A DNA stretch of 64,000 bases from Poa pratensis (taxonomy: Eukaryota > Streptophyta > Magnoliopsida > Poales > Poaceae): NCBI GenBank assembly GCA_947311845.1, contig CAMZMU010000060.1, forward strand, positions 2,749,983 through 2,813,982, in the 5' to 3' direction. A program made the translations under genes and the position numbers. Shown here piece by piece: positions 30,683-41,712 of this stretch (positions within the stretch are counted from its first letter, which is position 1; every line of letters begins with the position of its first letter). The notes beneath the pieces were generated by a model. That model searched no databases. It worked only from the letters and a program-made list of their open reading frames with translations, and was not told the origin of the DNA.

Positions 30683-31996
30683 GTCGCGAATGCTCTATCC
30701 CGCAAAACCAACATACTCACGCATCTTGAAATCAATGTTTTGGGTTTGGATGAGATCAAGAATCTCTATGCCACGGACACTTTCTTTGGTCCAATTTTTG
30801 CCATGTGCACGGAATATAAAGGAATTGATGATTTCTATTTGCACAAAGGATTTTTGTTCAAGGCTAACAAACTATACATACCCGAGTCTTCGCTTCGTTT
30901 GGTCCTTTTGAAAGAGTCACATGGAAGATCACTCATGGGCCACTTTGGTCGCGACAAGACCTACGCCATGCTCGCCACCAACTATTATTGGCCACAAATG
31001 AAGCGTCACGTGGAACGCCTTGTGACGATGTTCGACATGCCTCAAAGCTAAGTCTACTCTAAACTCTCATGGTTTGTATACACCATTGCCTATTCCACAT
31101 CACCCATGGTCTGACATAGCTATGGATTTCGTCCTAGGACTCCCACACACTAACACAAACAAGGATTCCATATTTCTCGTCATTGATCGTTTCTCTAAGA
31201 TGGCACACTTTATACCATGCAACAAGACCGACGATGCTTCACATATTGCTACTTTGTTTTTTAGGGAAATCATCCGTCTTCATGGAGTGCCCAGACTAGT
31301 GTGTCGATCGTGGCGTCAAGTTCGTGAGCTACTTTGGAAGACTTTGATGGCCAAGATGGGAATCAAGCAACTATTCTCCACCGCACACCACCCTCAAACC
31401 GATGGTCAACCGAAGTGGTGAACCGAAGCCTATCCACACTCCTTGTGTGTTGATCAAGCCAACTTGAAGAATTGGGAAGAGTGCACCCCACACGCCGAGT
31501 TCGCCTACAATCGAGCACTACACCGCGCAACAAAGAGAACACCCTTCGAGGTCGTCTATGGTTCCACCCCTACACCGCGCTAGACATGCTACCACTTCCA
31601 CTTTGATAGCAAGTTAACATGGACTTTGACAAGCGCGCCACTTATATGAAGAAACTACATGAAGACACAAGAACCACGCTTGAGAAGCACAATGAACTCC
31701 ATGCCACCAAGATGAACAAGAACAAGCGCCCCATGATCTTTCAAGAAGGTGATCTAGTTTGGCTACATCTACGCAAAGACCGCTCCCCGACGAGCGAAAG
31801 TCCAAGCTAGCACCCAGAGGATGGACCTTTCAAGTTCTCAAGCGCATCACTGACAATGCATACAAGATCGACATCCCCTTGTCCAAGTACGGTGTACATG
31901 ACACTTTCAACGTCGCCGACAATCTCGCCTTACCATGGGAATTCAAGTGATGATGAGAGCGAAGAGTCGAGGACGACTCTTTCCCAAGGGGGGAGA
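30683..31996 (+). pseudogene. Element A integrase and C-terminal extension
   Basis: After element B the RNase H tail resumes with VANALSRKTN. The integrase zinc region GHFGRDKTYAMLATNYYWP is followed by VTMFDMPQS and a stop, where the paired cysteines should be. The core is visible as [11 protein letters not shown] and [13 protein letters not shown], but the DDE block around 31290-31430 is shifted and stopped. The C-terminal part has FQEGDLVWLHLRKDR, DNAYKIDIPLSKYG and then an acidic tail. The frame runs through the polypurine tract into the 3' LTR with one shift in a G-run. Confidence 0.85.
31986..31996 (+). other. Element A polypurine tract
   Basis: AAGGGGGGAGA directly precedes the LTR start TGATGTAGCCC. 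Confidence 0.85.
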
Positions 31997-32236
31997 TGAT
32001 GTAGCCCAACCTAGTACACCTACAACACCAACAACACCTAATGGTCCCATGACAAGATCAAGAGTCAAAGCACTTGATTATAAGGTGACCTCGCTCCTTT
32101 CTTTGTGTGACTTCGACACCCCTTTGAATGGCTTGCTACTTCATTTCGATACCTTGTGTATACTCAGGAACAACTATCATAAAGATCATCAAGCAAGTGC
32201 TGAAGATGGCCAAGAGACGAGTCAAGAGGAAGACGA
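31997..32236 (+). repeat. Element A 3' LTR, first part
   Basis: Matches 11428-11668 and is interrupted by element C. It encodes GPMTRSRVKALDYKV in continuation of integrase. Confidence 0.88.
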
Positions 32237-33853
32237 TGGTGGCTCTAGGTTAATAGTGCCAGAAACAATTGCTTGTACGTCACACGTCAGTTGGGAACCC
32301 CAAGAGGAAGGTATGATGAGTGCAGCAGTAAGTTTTCCCTCAGTATGAAACCAAGGTTTAATCGACCAGTAGGAAAACGAGGTTTGCTTCGAAGGTGTTG
32401 GTGAGGAGTGTAGTGCGGCGCAACACCAGGGATTCCGGTGCCAACGTGGAACCTGCACAACACAATCAAATTACTTTGCCCCAACTTAACAGTGAGGTTG
32501 TCAATCTCACCGGCTTGCTGAAAACAAAGGGTTAAACGTATCGAATGGAAGATGATGTTTGTTTGCATAAAACAGTAGAGAACAATGATTGCAGTAGATT
32601 GTATTTCAGATGTAAAAGAATGGACCGGGGTCCACAGTTCACTAGTGGTGTCTCTCCAATAAGATAACTAACATGCTGGGTAAACAAATTACAGCTGGGC
32701 AATTGACAATTGATAAGTGCATATAACATGCATGTGTGAGCTGTGGTGTCTACTATGAGATTCATTTGGGCATTACGACAAAGTACATAGACCGCTATCC
32801 AGCATGCATCTATGCCTAAATAGTCCACTTTCCGGTTAACATCCGTACCCCTTCCAGTATTAAGTTGCAAGCAACAGACAATTGCATTAAGTAATGTGCG
32901 TAATGTAAACAATACATTCATCCTTGAATAAAGCATTGCTGTTTTACCCCTAGTGGCAACAACACATCTACAACCTTAGAACTTGCTGTCACTATCCCAG
33001 GTTAAATAGAGGTTGAACCCAACTATCATGCATAAATACCCCCTCTTGGAGTTACAAGTATTCACGTGGCCAAGGCTTCAACAAGTAACGGAGAGCATGC
33101 AAGATCACAAATGACATAGACATGATAATATAATATTCAGCTCCACATAGGTATCAATATAAGTCAGATCCCAGCAAACACAACATGTAGCATTACAATA
33201 AGATGATCTTGATCATGATAGGCAGCTCACAAGATCTAAACATGATGGCACAAGTGGAGAAGACAACCATCTAGCTACTGCTATGGACCCATAGTCCAAG
33301 GATGAACTACTCACGCATCACTCCGGAGGCGGGCATGGCGATGTAGAGCCCTCCGGTGATGATTCCCCTCTCCGGCAGGGTGCCGGGAAGAGCTTCAGAA
33401 CCCCCCGAGTTAGGGTTGACGACGGCGGCGGCAGCGAATATGTTCTGGATGAAAGGCTCGGTGTTTTAGGGTTTTCGCGTCTCGGGGAATAAATAGGCGA
33501 AGGGGCGATGTCGGCGGACCCCCGAGGGGCCCAAACCACACAGGCGGGCGGGTGGGCCCGCGCCAGGTGGTTTGGCCACCTCGTGGCTCTCTTCGTCTCT
33601 CCTTCGGACTCCGTGTACGTGCTGGAAAAATAGGGACTGGCCTTTTGTTTCGTGCAATTCCGAGAATATTTCCAGAAGTAACTTTCTGAAACCAAAAACA
33701 GCAGAAAACAGGGAACTGGCACTGTGGCATCTTGTTAATAGGTTAGTCCCAGAAAATGCATAAAAGTGATACGAAGTGTATATAAAACATGTAGCAAATG
33801 GTATAATATAAGCATGGAACAGCAGAAATTATGGATACGTTGGAGACGTATCA
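32237..33853 (-). repeat. Element C 3' LTR
   Basis: 1617 bp; pairs with 38772-40391. It is followed at 33854 by AGCATCCCCAAGCTTAG, the complement of the polypurine tract. Confidence 0.92.
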
Positions 33854-33870
33854 AGCATCCCCAAGCTTAG

Positions 33871-36509
33871 TTCTACTCGTCCTCGAGTAGGTAAAACGAT
33901 AACAACAAATAATTTCTGAGGAGACATGCTTTCACACAATCTTGATCAATATATTGCAAGGCTCATGTCATGAATGAAGTGACTCAAAGCAATGATCTAT
34001 AGTTTGCTAACAAATAGATAAAGAGTAAACAATGAATCATATAAGCAAAAACTTTTCATGAATAGTACTTTCAAGACAAGCATCAAAAAGTTTTGCATAA
34101 GAGGTAACTCATAAAGCAATAGATTCAAAGTAAAAGGCATTGAAGCAACACAAAGGATGATTAAGTTTCAGCATTTGCTTTCAACTTGTAACATGTATAT
34201 CTCATGGATAGTTGTCAACATAAAGCAATATAACAAGTGCAATAAGTAAATATGTAAGAATCAATGCACACAAAGTTGACACAAGTGTTTGCTTCTAAGA
34301 TAGAAAGGAGTAGGTAAACTGACTCAACATAAAGTAAAAGATAGGCCCTTCGCAGAGGGAAGCAGGGATTAAATCATGTGCTAGAGCTTTTTAAGTTTTC
34401 GAAAGCATATAGAGAGCACAAAATAAGTATTTGAGAGGTGTTTGTTGTTGTCAACGAATGGTAGTGGGCACTCTAACCCCCTTGTCAACCAGACTTTCAA
34501 AGAGCGGCTCCCATGAAGGACGTTATTCTACCAGCAAGGTAGATCATCCCTCTTCTCTTTTGTTTACACATGTATTTTAGTTTCTTTATAGATGACACTC
34601 CTCCCAACCTTTTGCTTACACAAGCCATGGCTAACCGAATCCTCGGGTGCCTTCCAACATTCACATACCATGGAGGAGTGTCTATTGCAAAATTAAGTTG
34701 CTTACTGATAAATCAGGGCAAAACATGTGAAGAGAATTATTAATGAAAGTTGTAATTAATTGGGGCTGGGCACCCCGTTGCCAGCTCTTTTTGCAAATTA
34801 TTGGATAAGCGGATGTATATGCCACTAGTCCATTGGTGAAAGTCTGTCAGAAGTAAATGACAAGATTGAAAGATAAAACACCACATACTTCCTCATGAGC
34901 TATAAAACATTGACACAAATAAGGAGTAATAAAGTTTTGAATAGTTTAAAGGTAGCACATGAAATATTTACTTGGAATGGCAGGAAATACCACATAGTAG
35001 GTAGGTATGGTGGACACAAATGGCATGGGTTTTGGCTCAAGTTTTGGATGCACGAGAAGCATTCCCTCTCAGTACAGAGTTTAGGCTAGCAAGGTTGTTT
35101 GAAGCAAACACAAGTATAAACCGGTACAGCAAGAATCACATAAAAACATATTGCAAGTATTATAAGACTCTACACTGTCTTCCTTGTTGCTCAAACATTT
35201 TACCAGAAAATATCTAGACCTTAGAGAGAACAAATATGCATCCCAAGTCTCAACAAGCTCTACGGTAGTTCTCCACTACTAGGCTTTAACTACATGATGC
35301 AAGAGCTTAAACATGATCTACTTGAGAGCTCAAAACAATTGCAAAGCATCAAATCAAAACAAGACAATGATCTACAAGAATGCATATGTCTTTTCCAATA
35401 CCAACTACTACATGTAGCATTTTCTTTCTTCCAAACAAACACCAATAATTTATTTAAACATAAACTCTCCAAATGATAATATAATGCAGCAAGAGAGTAT
35501 TTATAAACAAGTGCTAACAGCTCGAAGAGATGCATGAAAAACAGGAGCTAAAAGCACTGCAGTAGCTAGTTAAGAATACTCAACAAATATAAGTGAAGAA
35601 CATGAGTATTCACATGAAAAAGCGGAGCGTGTCTCTCTCCCACACAAGGATTGCTAGGATCCGAATTTATTCAAACAAAAACAAAAATAAAAACACACAG
35701 ACGCTCCAAGTAAAGCGCATAAGATGTGAAAGAATTAAAATATAGTTTCACTAGAGATGACCTGATAAGTTTGTTGATGAAGAAGGGGATGCCTTGGGCA
35801 TCCCCAAGCTTAGACGCTTGAGTCTCTCTGAATATGGTTGGGATGAACCACGGGGGCATCCCCAAGCTTAGGCTTTTCACTCTTCTTGATCACATAATAT
35901 CACCCTTCTCGCTTGATCCTTGAAAACTTCCTTCACACCAAACTCAAGACAGTTCTCATTAGAGGGTTAGTGCATAATCAAAAATTCTCATATTCTGTAA
36001 TGATACAATCAATCCCAAAGCTTCTGGACATTAGCTACAGCCACCAATGCTTTGTGGAGCAAAGAAATCCACACAAACACAGTAAAAGAGCGAATGCAAA
36101 ACAAAAGGCAGAATCTGTCAAAAACAGAACAGTCTGGAATGACGAATTTTTTCGAGGCACTTAAGTTGCTCAGATGGATCTGGCCTAAAATAATGAAAGT
36201 TGCGTACATATCTCAGGAATATGCGTGATTTTTCTCAGAATTTTTTGAATTTTCTACAGGGAGATAAGCTCAAATCCGTGACAGCTAAAAATCTGTCACT
36301 GCGCAGAAATCCAAATCTTGCATCAACTTTCAATATAGAACTTTACTTGGCACAACATTGCGATAAAATAAAGATACAAAGGAGTTGCTACAGAAGTAAC
36401 AAAACTCCTTGACTCAAAGAAAACAAAAATAACAGCAAATAAAAACGATGGGTTGTCTCCCATAAGCGCTTTTCTTTAACGCCTTTCAGCTAGGCGCAGA
36501 AAGTGAAAA
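33871..36509. other. Element C non-coding internal region
   Basis: About 2.6 kb without credible genes, where pol would be in a complete element. The same sequence type recurs in element E (43322-45820), so it belongs to the family and is not random filler. Confidence 0.7.
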
Positions 36510-37335
36510 TCAAGTGTTGTCAAGAGAAGAAGCATCAACATCATAACTTGCTCTAACAATAGAGTCAAAAGGTAACTTCATTCTCTTCCTAGGGAAGTGT
36601 TCCATACCTTTCTTGAGAGGAAATTGGTACCTTATATTACCTTCTTTCATATCAATGATGGCACCAACAGTTCGAAGAAAAGGTCTTCCCAAAACAATAG
36701 GACAAGATGCATTGCATTCAATATCCATAACAATAAAATCAACGGGGACAAGGTTATCTTTTACCGTAATAAAAACATCATTAACTCGCCCCAAAGGTTT
36801 CTTCATAGCATTATCAGCGAGAAAAACATCCAAATAACAATGTTCCAAAGGTGGCAAATCAAGAATATCATAAAGCTTCTTGGGCAAAACTGAAACTTGC
36901 ACCAAGATCACACAAGGCATTGCAATAAAAATCATTCACCTTTACCTTAATGATGGGTTCCCAACCATCTTCTAATTTCCTAGGAATAGAAGCTTTAAGT
37001 TTCAACTTCTCCTCCCTAGCTTGCAAAAGAGCATTTGTAATATGCTTTGTAAAAGCCAAATTAATAGTGCTAGCATTGGGACTTCTAGCTAATTTTTGCA
37101 AGAACATAATAACTTCAGAGATGTTACAATCATCAAAATCAAAATCATTATTGTCAATGGTGGTGGAACCATTGTCTCCAATAGTTTGAAAAATTTCAGC
37201 ACTTTTATCAGAAAAAGTTTCAGCAGTTTTAGGCAATTTCAAACGCTTATGCAGAAGTAGTAGAGACATTATCAACACCAATAACATTACCATCAATAGT
37301 AGGAGGTTTACTAGCATGTGAAACATTAGCATTAC
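36510..37335 (-). pseudogene. Element C aspartic protease
   Basis: The segment DGWEPIIKVKVNDFYCNALC leads to DLGASFSF, the active-site region, then a shift near 36870. The second frame continues SVLPKKLYDILDLP, VDFIVMDIECNASCPIVLGR and ends SSLDNT. No reverse transcriptase follows. Confidence 0.8.
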
Positions 37336-37362
37336 TAGTGGTGGTGATAGTACAAACTCTAA

Positions 37363-38607
37363 CTATACTATTCTCTTTTTCAAGTTCTTCCTCTTTTTCC
37401 CACCTAGCATGCAATTCAGCCAACATCCTAATATTATTATCAATTCGAACTTGGATGGCATTTGCTGTAGCAAATGACTTATATCTTTAACTTCATTAGG
37501 CATAACTTTCAGTTTTAGAATTTCAACATCATGAGCAAGACTATCAACTTTAGAGACAAGATCATCAATTTTTTCAAACTTTTCCTCAACAGTTTTATTG
37601 AAAGCTTTTTGTGTGCTAATAAATTCTTTAAGCATAGCTTCAAGATCAGAGGACACACTTCTATTGTTGCTGTAGGAATTACCATAACCATTTGAAGGAT
37701 AAGGCTTATAATTGTTGCTACCAAAATTATTCCTATAAGCATTGTTGTTGAAGTTGTTGTTTTTAATGAAGTTTACATCAACATGCTCTTCTTGAGCAAC
37801 CAATGAAGCTAAAGGAATATTATTAGGATCAACATGAGATCTACCATTCACAAGCATAGACATAATAGCATCAATCTTATCACTCAAAGAGGAGGTTTCT
37901 TCAACAGAATTTACCTTCTTACCTTGAGGAGCTCTTTCGGTGTGCCATTCGGAATAGTTGATCATCATATCATCAAGTAGCTTTGTTGCTGCACCTAAAG
38001 TGATGGACATAAAGGTTCCTCCAGAGGCTGAATCCAATAAGTTCCTTGAGGAAAAATTTAATCCTGCATAAAAGGTTTGGATGATCATCCAAGTAGTCAG
38101 TCCATGAGTGGGACAATTCTTCACCAAAGATTTCATTCTTTCCCAAGCTTGAGCAACATGTTCATTATCAAGTTGTTTAAAATTCATAATGCTACTTCTC
38201 AAGGATATAATCTTAGCAGGAGGATAATATTTCCCTATGAAAGCATCTTTGCATTTTGTCCAAGAATTAATACTATTTCTAGGCAAAGAAAGCAACCATT
38301 CTTTAGCTCTTCCTCTCAAGGAGAAAGGAAAAAGTTTCAGTTTTATAATATCCCCATCCATATCCTTATACTTTTGCATTTCACAAAGTTCAACAAAGTT
38401 ATTAAGATGGGCAGCAGCATCATCAGTACTAACACCAGAAAATTGCTCTTTCATAACAAGATTTAATAGAGCAGGTTTAATTTCATAAAATTCTGCTGTA
38501 GAAGCAGGTGGAGCAATAGGAGTGCATATGAAATCATTGTTGTTTGTGCTAGTGAAGTCACACAACTTAGTGTTCTCAGGAGTACTCATTTTGAAAAACA
38601 AAATCAA
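37363..38607 (-). CDS. Element C gag
   Basis: The frame opens MILFFKMSTPENTKLC; the second Met (38589) is a likely start. The gag domain has FPFSLRGRAKEWLLSLP, YYPPAKIISLRSSIMNF, WERMKSLVKNCPTHGL and IIQTFYAGL. An Asn/Tyr-rich linker and a coiled coil (EKFEKIDDLVSKVDSLAHD) follow. No zinc knuckle is visible. The frame is intact across the domain. Confidence 0.88.
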   Translation of the reverse strand: MILFFKMSTPENTKLCDFTSTNNNDFICTPIAPPASTAEFYEIKPALLNLVMKEQFSGVSTDDAAAHLNNFVELCEMQKYKDMDGDIIKLKLFPFSLRGRAKEWLLSLPRNSINSWTKCKDAFIGKYYPPAKIISLRSSIMNFKQLDNEHVAQAWERMKSLVKNCPTHGLTTWMIIQTFYAGLNFSSRNLLDSASGGTFMSITLGAATKLLDDMMINYSEWHTERAPQGKKVNSVEETSSLSDKIDAIMSMLVNGRSHVDPNNIPLASLVAQEEHVDVNFIKNNNFNNNAYRNNFGSNNYKPYPSNGYGNSYSNNRSVSSDLEAMLKEFISTQKAFNKTVEEKFEKIDDLVSKVDSLAHDVEILKLKVMPNEVKDISHLLQQMPSKFELIIILGCWLNCMLGGKKRKNLKKRIV

Positions 38608-38747
38608 ACTGAATTAAACAAGTAACTAATTTTTTTGTGTTTTTGATAAAAGAAGCAAACAAACTAAATAAAAATAAACTAAGCAAGACAAATAACAAAG
38701 TAAAGAGATTGGGTGTGAGAGACTCCCCTTGCAGAAGCAATTCTTTT

Positions 38748-38764
38748 CCCCGGCAACGGCGCCA
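38748..38764 (-). other. Element C primer binding site (tRNA-Asp)
   Basis: TGGCGCCGTTGCCGGGG on the minus strand complements the tRNA-Asp 3' end. Confidence 0.85.
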
Positions 38765-38771
38765 GAAAACG

Positions 38772-40391
38772 TGTTGGTGGCTCTAGGTTAATAGTGCCAG
38801 AAACAATGCTTGTACGTCACACGTCAGTTGGGAACCCCAAGAGGAAGGTATGATGAGTGCAGCAGTAAGTTTTCCCTCAGTATGAAACCAAGGTTTAATC
38901 GACCAGTAGGAAAACGAGGTTTGCTTCGAAGGTGTTGGTGAGGAGTGTAGTGCGGCGCAACACCAGGGATTCCGGTGCCAACGTGGAACCTGCACAACAC
39001 AATCAAATTACTTTGCCCCAACTTAACAGTGAGGTTGTCAATCTCACCGGCTTGCTGAAAACAAAGGGTTAAACGTATCGAATGGAAGATGATGTTTGTT
39101 TGCATAAAACAGTAGAGAACAATGATTGCAGTAGATTGTATTTCAGATGTAAAAGAATGGACCGGGGTCCACAGTTCACTAGTGGTGTCTCTCCAATAAG
39201 ATAACTAACATGCTGGGTAAACAAATTACAGCTGGGCAATTGACAATTGATAAGTGCATATAACATGCATGTGTGAGCTGTGGTGTCTACTATGAGATTC
39301 ATTTGGGCATTACGACAAAGTACATAGACCGCTATCCAGCATGCATCTATGCCTAAATAGTCCACTTTCCGGTTAACATCCGTACCCCTTCCAGTATTAA
39401 GTTGCAAGCAACAGACAATTGCATTAAGTAATGTGCGTAATGTAAACAATACATTCATCCTTGAATAAAGCATTGCTGTTTTACCCCTAGTGGCAACAAC
39501 ACATCTACAACCTTAGAACTTGCTGTCACTATCCCAGGTTAAATAGAGGTTGAACCCAACTATCATGCATAAATACCCCCTCTTGGAGTTACAAGTATTC
39601 ACGTGGCCAAGGCTTCAACAAGTAACGGAGAGCATGCAAGATCACAAATGACATAGACATGATAATATAATATTCAGCTCCACATAGGTATCAATATAAG
39701 TCAGATCCCAGCAAACACAACATGTAGCATTACAATAAGATGATCTTGATCATGATAGGCAGCTCACAAGATCTAAACATGATGGCACAAGTGGAGAAGA
39801 CAACCATCTAGCTACTGCTATGGACCCATAGTCCAAGGATGAACTACTCACGCATCACTCCGGAGGCGGGCATGGCGATGTAGAGCCCTCCGGTGATGAT
39901 TCCCCTCTCCGGCAGGGTGCCGGGAAGAGCTTCAGAACCCCCCGAGTTAGGGTTGACGACGGCGGCGGCAGCGAATATGTTCTGGATGAAAGGCTCGGTG
40001 TTTTAGGGTTTTCGCGTCTCGGGGAATAAATAGGCGAAGGGGCGATGTCGGCGGACCCCCGAGGGGCCCAAACACACCAGGCGGCGGGTGGGCCCGCGCC
40101 GCCAGGTGGTTTGGCCACCTCGTGGCTCTTCGTCTCTCCTTCGGACTCCGTGTACGTGCTGGAAAAATAGGGACCTGGCCTTTTGTTTCGTGCAATTCCG
40201 AGAATATTTCCAGAAGTAACTTTCTGAAACCAAAAACAGCAGAAAACAGGGAACTGGCACTGTGGCATCTTGTTAATAGGTTAGTCCCAGAAAATGCATA
40301 AAAGTGATACGAAGTGTATATAAAACATGTAGCAAATGGTATAATATAAGCATGGAACAGCAGAAATTATGGATACGTTGGAGACGTATCA
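38772..40391 (-). repeat. Element C 5' LTR
   Basis: 1620 bp. The plus-strand AATAAATAG (40025-40033) is a TATA-like CTATTTATT on the element strand. Confidence 0.92.
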
Positions 40392-40396
40392 ACGAG

Positions 40397-41228
40397 AAAC
40401 ATGAAGCAGCAGAACACGGTACTACCGCCAGGCACCTGACGATGAAGCTGATGAGAGGAGTTCTAGGCAGCGGTAACTACCGCCTCCACCAGCGGTACTA
40501 CCGCCAGCTCCAGGACCGGTAGTATCGCTGGAGGTACCGCCCGAGCTACCGTCAACTCCAAAAGTACCATTGGATCCCAACGGTACCTGCCCGGTAGTGG
40601 CATAGTACTACCGCTAGAATTAATTCGTGATACCTCGAAGCGTTACCGGTACTACCGCCAGAGACAGCGGTACAACCGCCCTGCTATCACCAGCGGTACT
40701 ACCGCCGCGCCTTCCAGGATTTCGGGCTTAAGGCCCATGTAACCTCCCACCTACCCCCCTTCGTCCTTTATACTATAAATAGACTACCTCTTCCTAGGGT
40801 TAGCGTTAGACTGAGATTAGATTTGAGTTGAGCTTTGCTCCTTTCCACCCCTTGTTGGTGTTGCCTCCTATGGAGATGAATCAAGGCCTCCCCTTGTGGA
40901 GATGAATCAAGGCCTCCCCTTATGGAGAAGATCCCTCTAGTGGATTCCAAGGCTTCTTCTTGTAGTTGCGGTTACTTCTCAATCTTTCCTCCTTGAGTGA
41001 CTAGATTGGACCGGTGGGATTGACCGGTGAGAGAAACAATCCTAAGAGTAAGGTTGCTTGGAGATTGAAAATCGGGGGCTGCCCTTGGGGACTTGTTACC
41101 GGTTGATTTCGTCGTGTTGCTTTGCTATTTAACTTGAGTTTGCCTTTTCCCCCTTTCGTGTTCTTCGTGTTCATCGTGTTATCGTTCACCCGCCCTCAAT
41201 CGTGAACATCGGGACCCTAACCGCATCA
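40397..41228 (+). repeat. Element A 3' LTR, second part
   Basis: Resumes after element C and ends CCGCATCA, followed by ATGGG. It again holds many GGTACTACCGCC copies. Confidence 0.88.
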
Positions 41229-41233
41229 ATGGG

Positions 41234-41712
41234 CCTACCCTTCGGGTGCCCCACATGAAGATACCTGGTGCACGTATGGACTAAAGCCCAACTGGTGGCC
41301 TACTAGAAGACGCACTTGAGGCCCACAAGGGAGGCCAAAGAAGACGAAGTACGCCCCAAGTCAGGCGAGCCTTATGTCGGTAGAGACCTACCTTACCTGT
41401 AAATCTAATCGGATGCGAACCCCCAAGACCCAACCTCCTATATAAAGGCTGGGAGGGCCGCCGATCTAGGTCACGCAATACTCTAGCTACAAAAACCCTA
41501 GCGAGATCGTATCTTGCCGGGACAACCACTGTAGCTCCATTGTATACCTCGACATCAATAACCAGACAAGCAGGAAGTAGGGTAATAGCCTCCGGGGGCC
41601 TGATCTAGGTAAACTCCTTGCTTGTCAGCCGACGGATCTACCAGCGCTACCACCTCTCTCCCCTCTAACGAAACCCTAGGTAACCTAACCATGGGATTTG
41701 ATGCGATCCCAC
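41234..41712 (+). repeat. Element D 5' LTR, central part
   Basis: Lies between the right target repeat of A and the left end of E. It contains TATATAAAGG (41439-41448), a good TATA box, and downstream AAACCCTAGCGAG. The second copy is at 47173-47651. Confidence 0.65.

Larger units (their letters stand above)
32237..40391 (-). mobile_element. Element C: Sabrina-like non-autonomous Ty3/gypsy element
   Basis: LTRs of about 1.62 kb, nearly identical, in minus orientation (LTR start TGATACGTCTCCAACG). The primer site matches tRNA-Asp. Only gag and protease are encoded. The target site in A's LTR is ACGA(G): 40392-40396 on the right, and 32233-32236 on the left, where the first few LTR bases are missing. 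The family name is from memory of the LTR start and is uncertain. Confidence 0.85.
11428..41228 (+). mobile_element. Element A: CRM-like Ty3/gypsy retrotransposon, interrupted by B and C
   Basis: The target duplication ATGGG occurs at 11423-11427 and 41229-41233. LTRs start TGATGTAGCCC and end CCGCATCA. The primer site TGGTATCAGAGC matches initiator tRNA-Met. The coding order is gag, protease, reverse transcriptase, RNase H, integrase. Element B (17440-30677) splits it between RNase H and integrase, and element C (32237-40391) splits its 3' LTR. Without these it is about 8.4 kb. Several stops and frameshifts disable the polyprotein. Confidence 0.88.

Noticed and set aside
33318..33722. 134-codon frames in Sabrina-like LTRs, repeated at 39855, 42760, 48694, 53916 and 61146
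   Set aside because: They recur because the LTR recurs; they are interrupted differently in each copy and have no domain.
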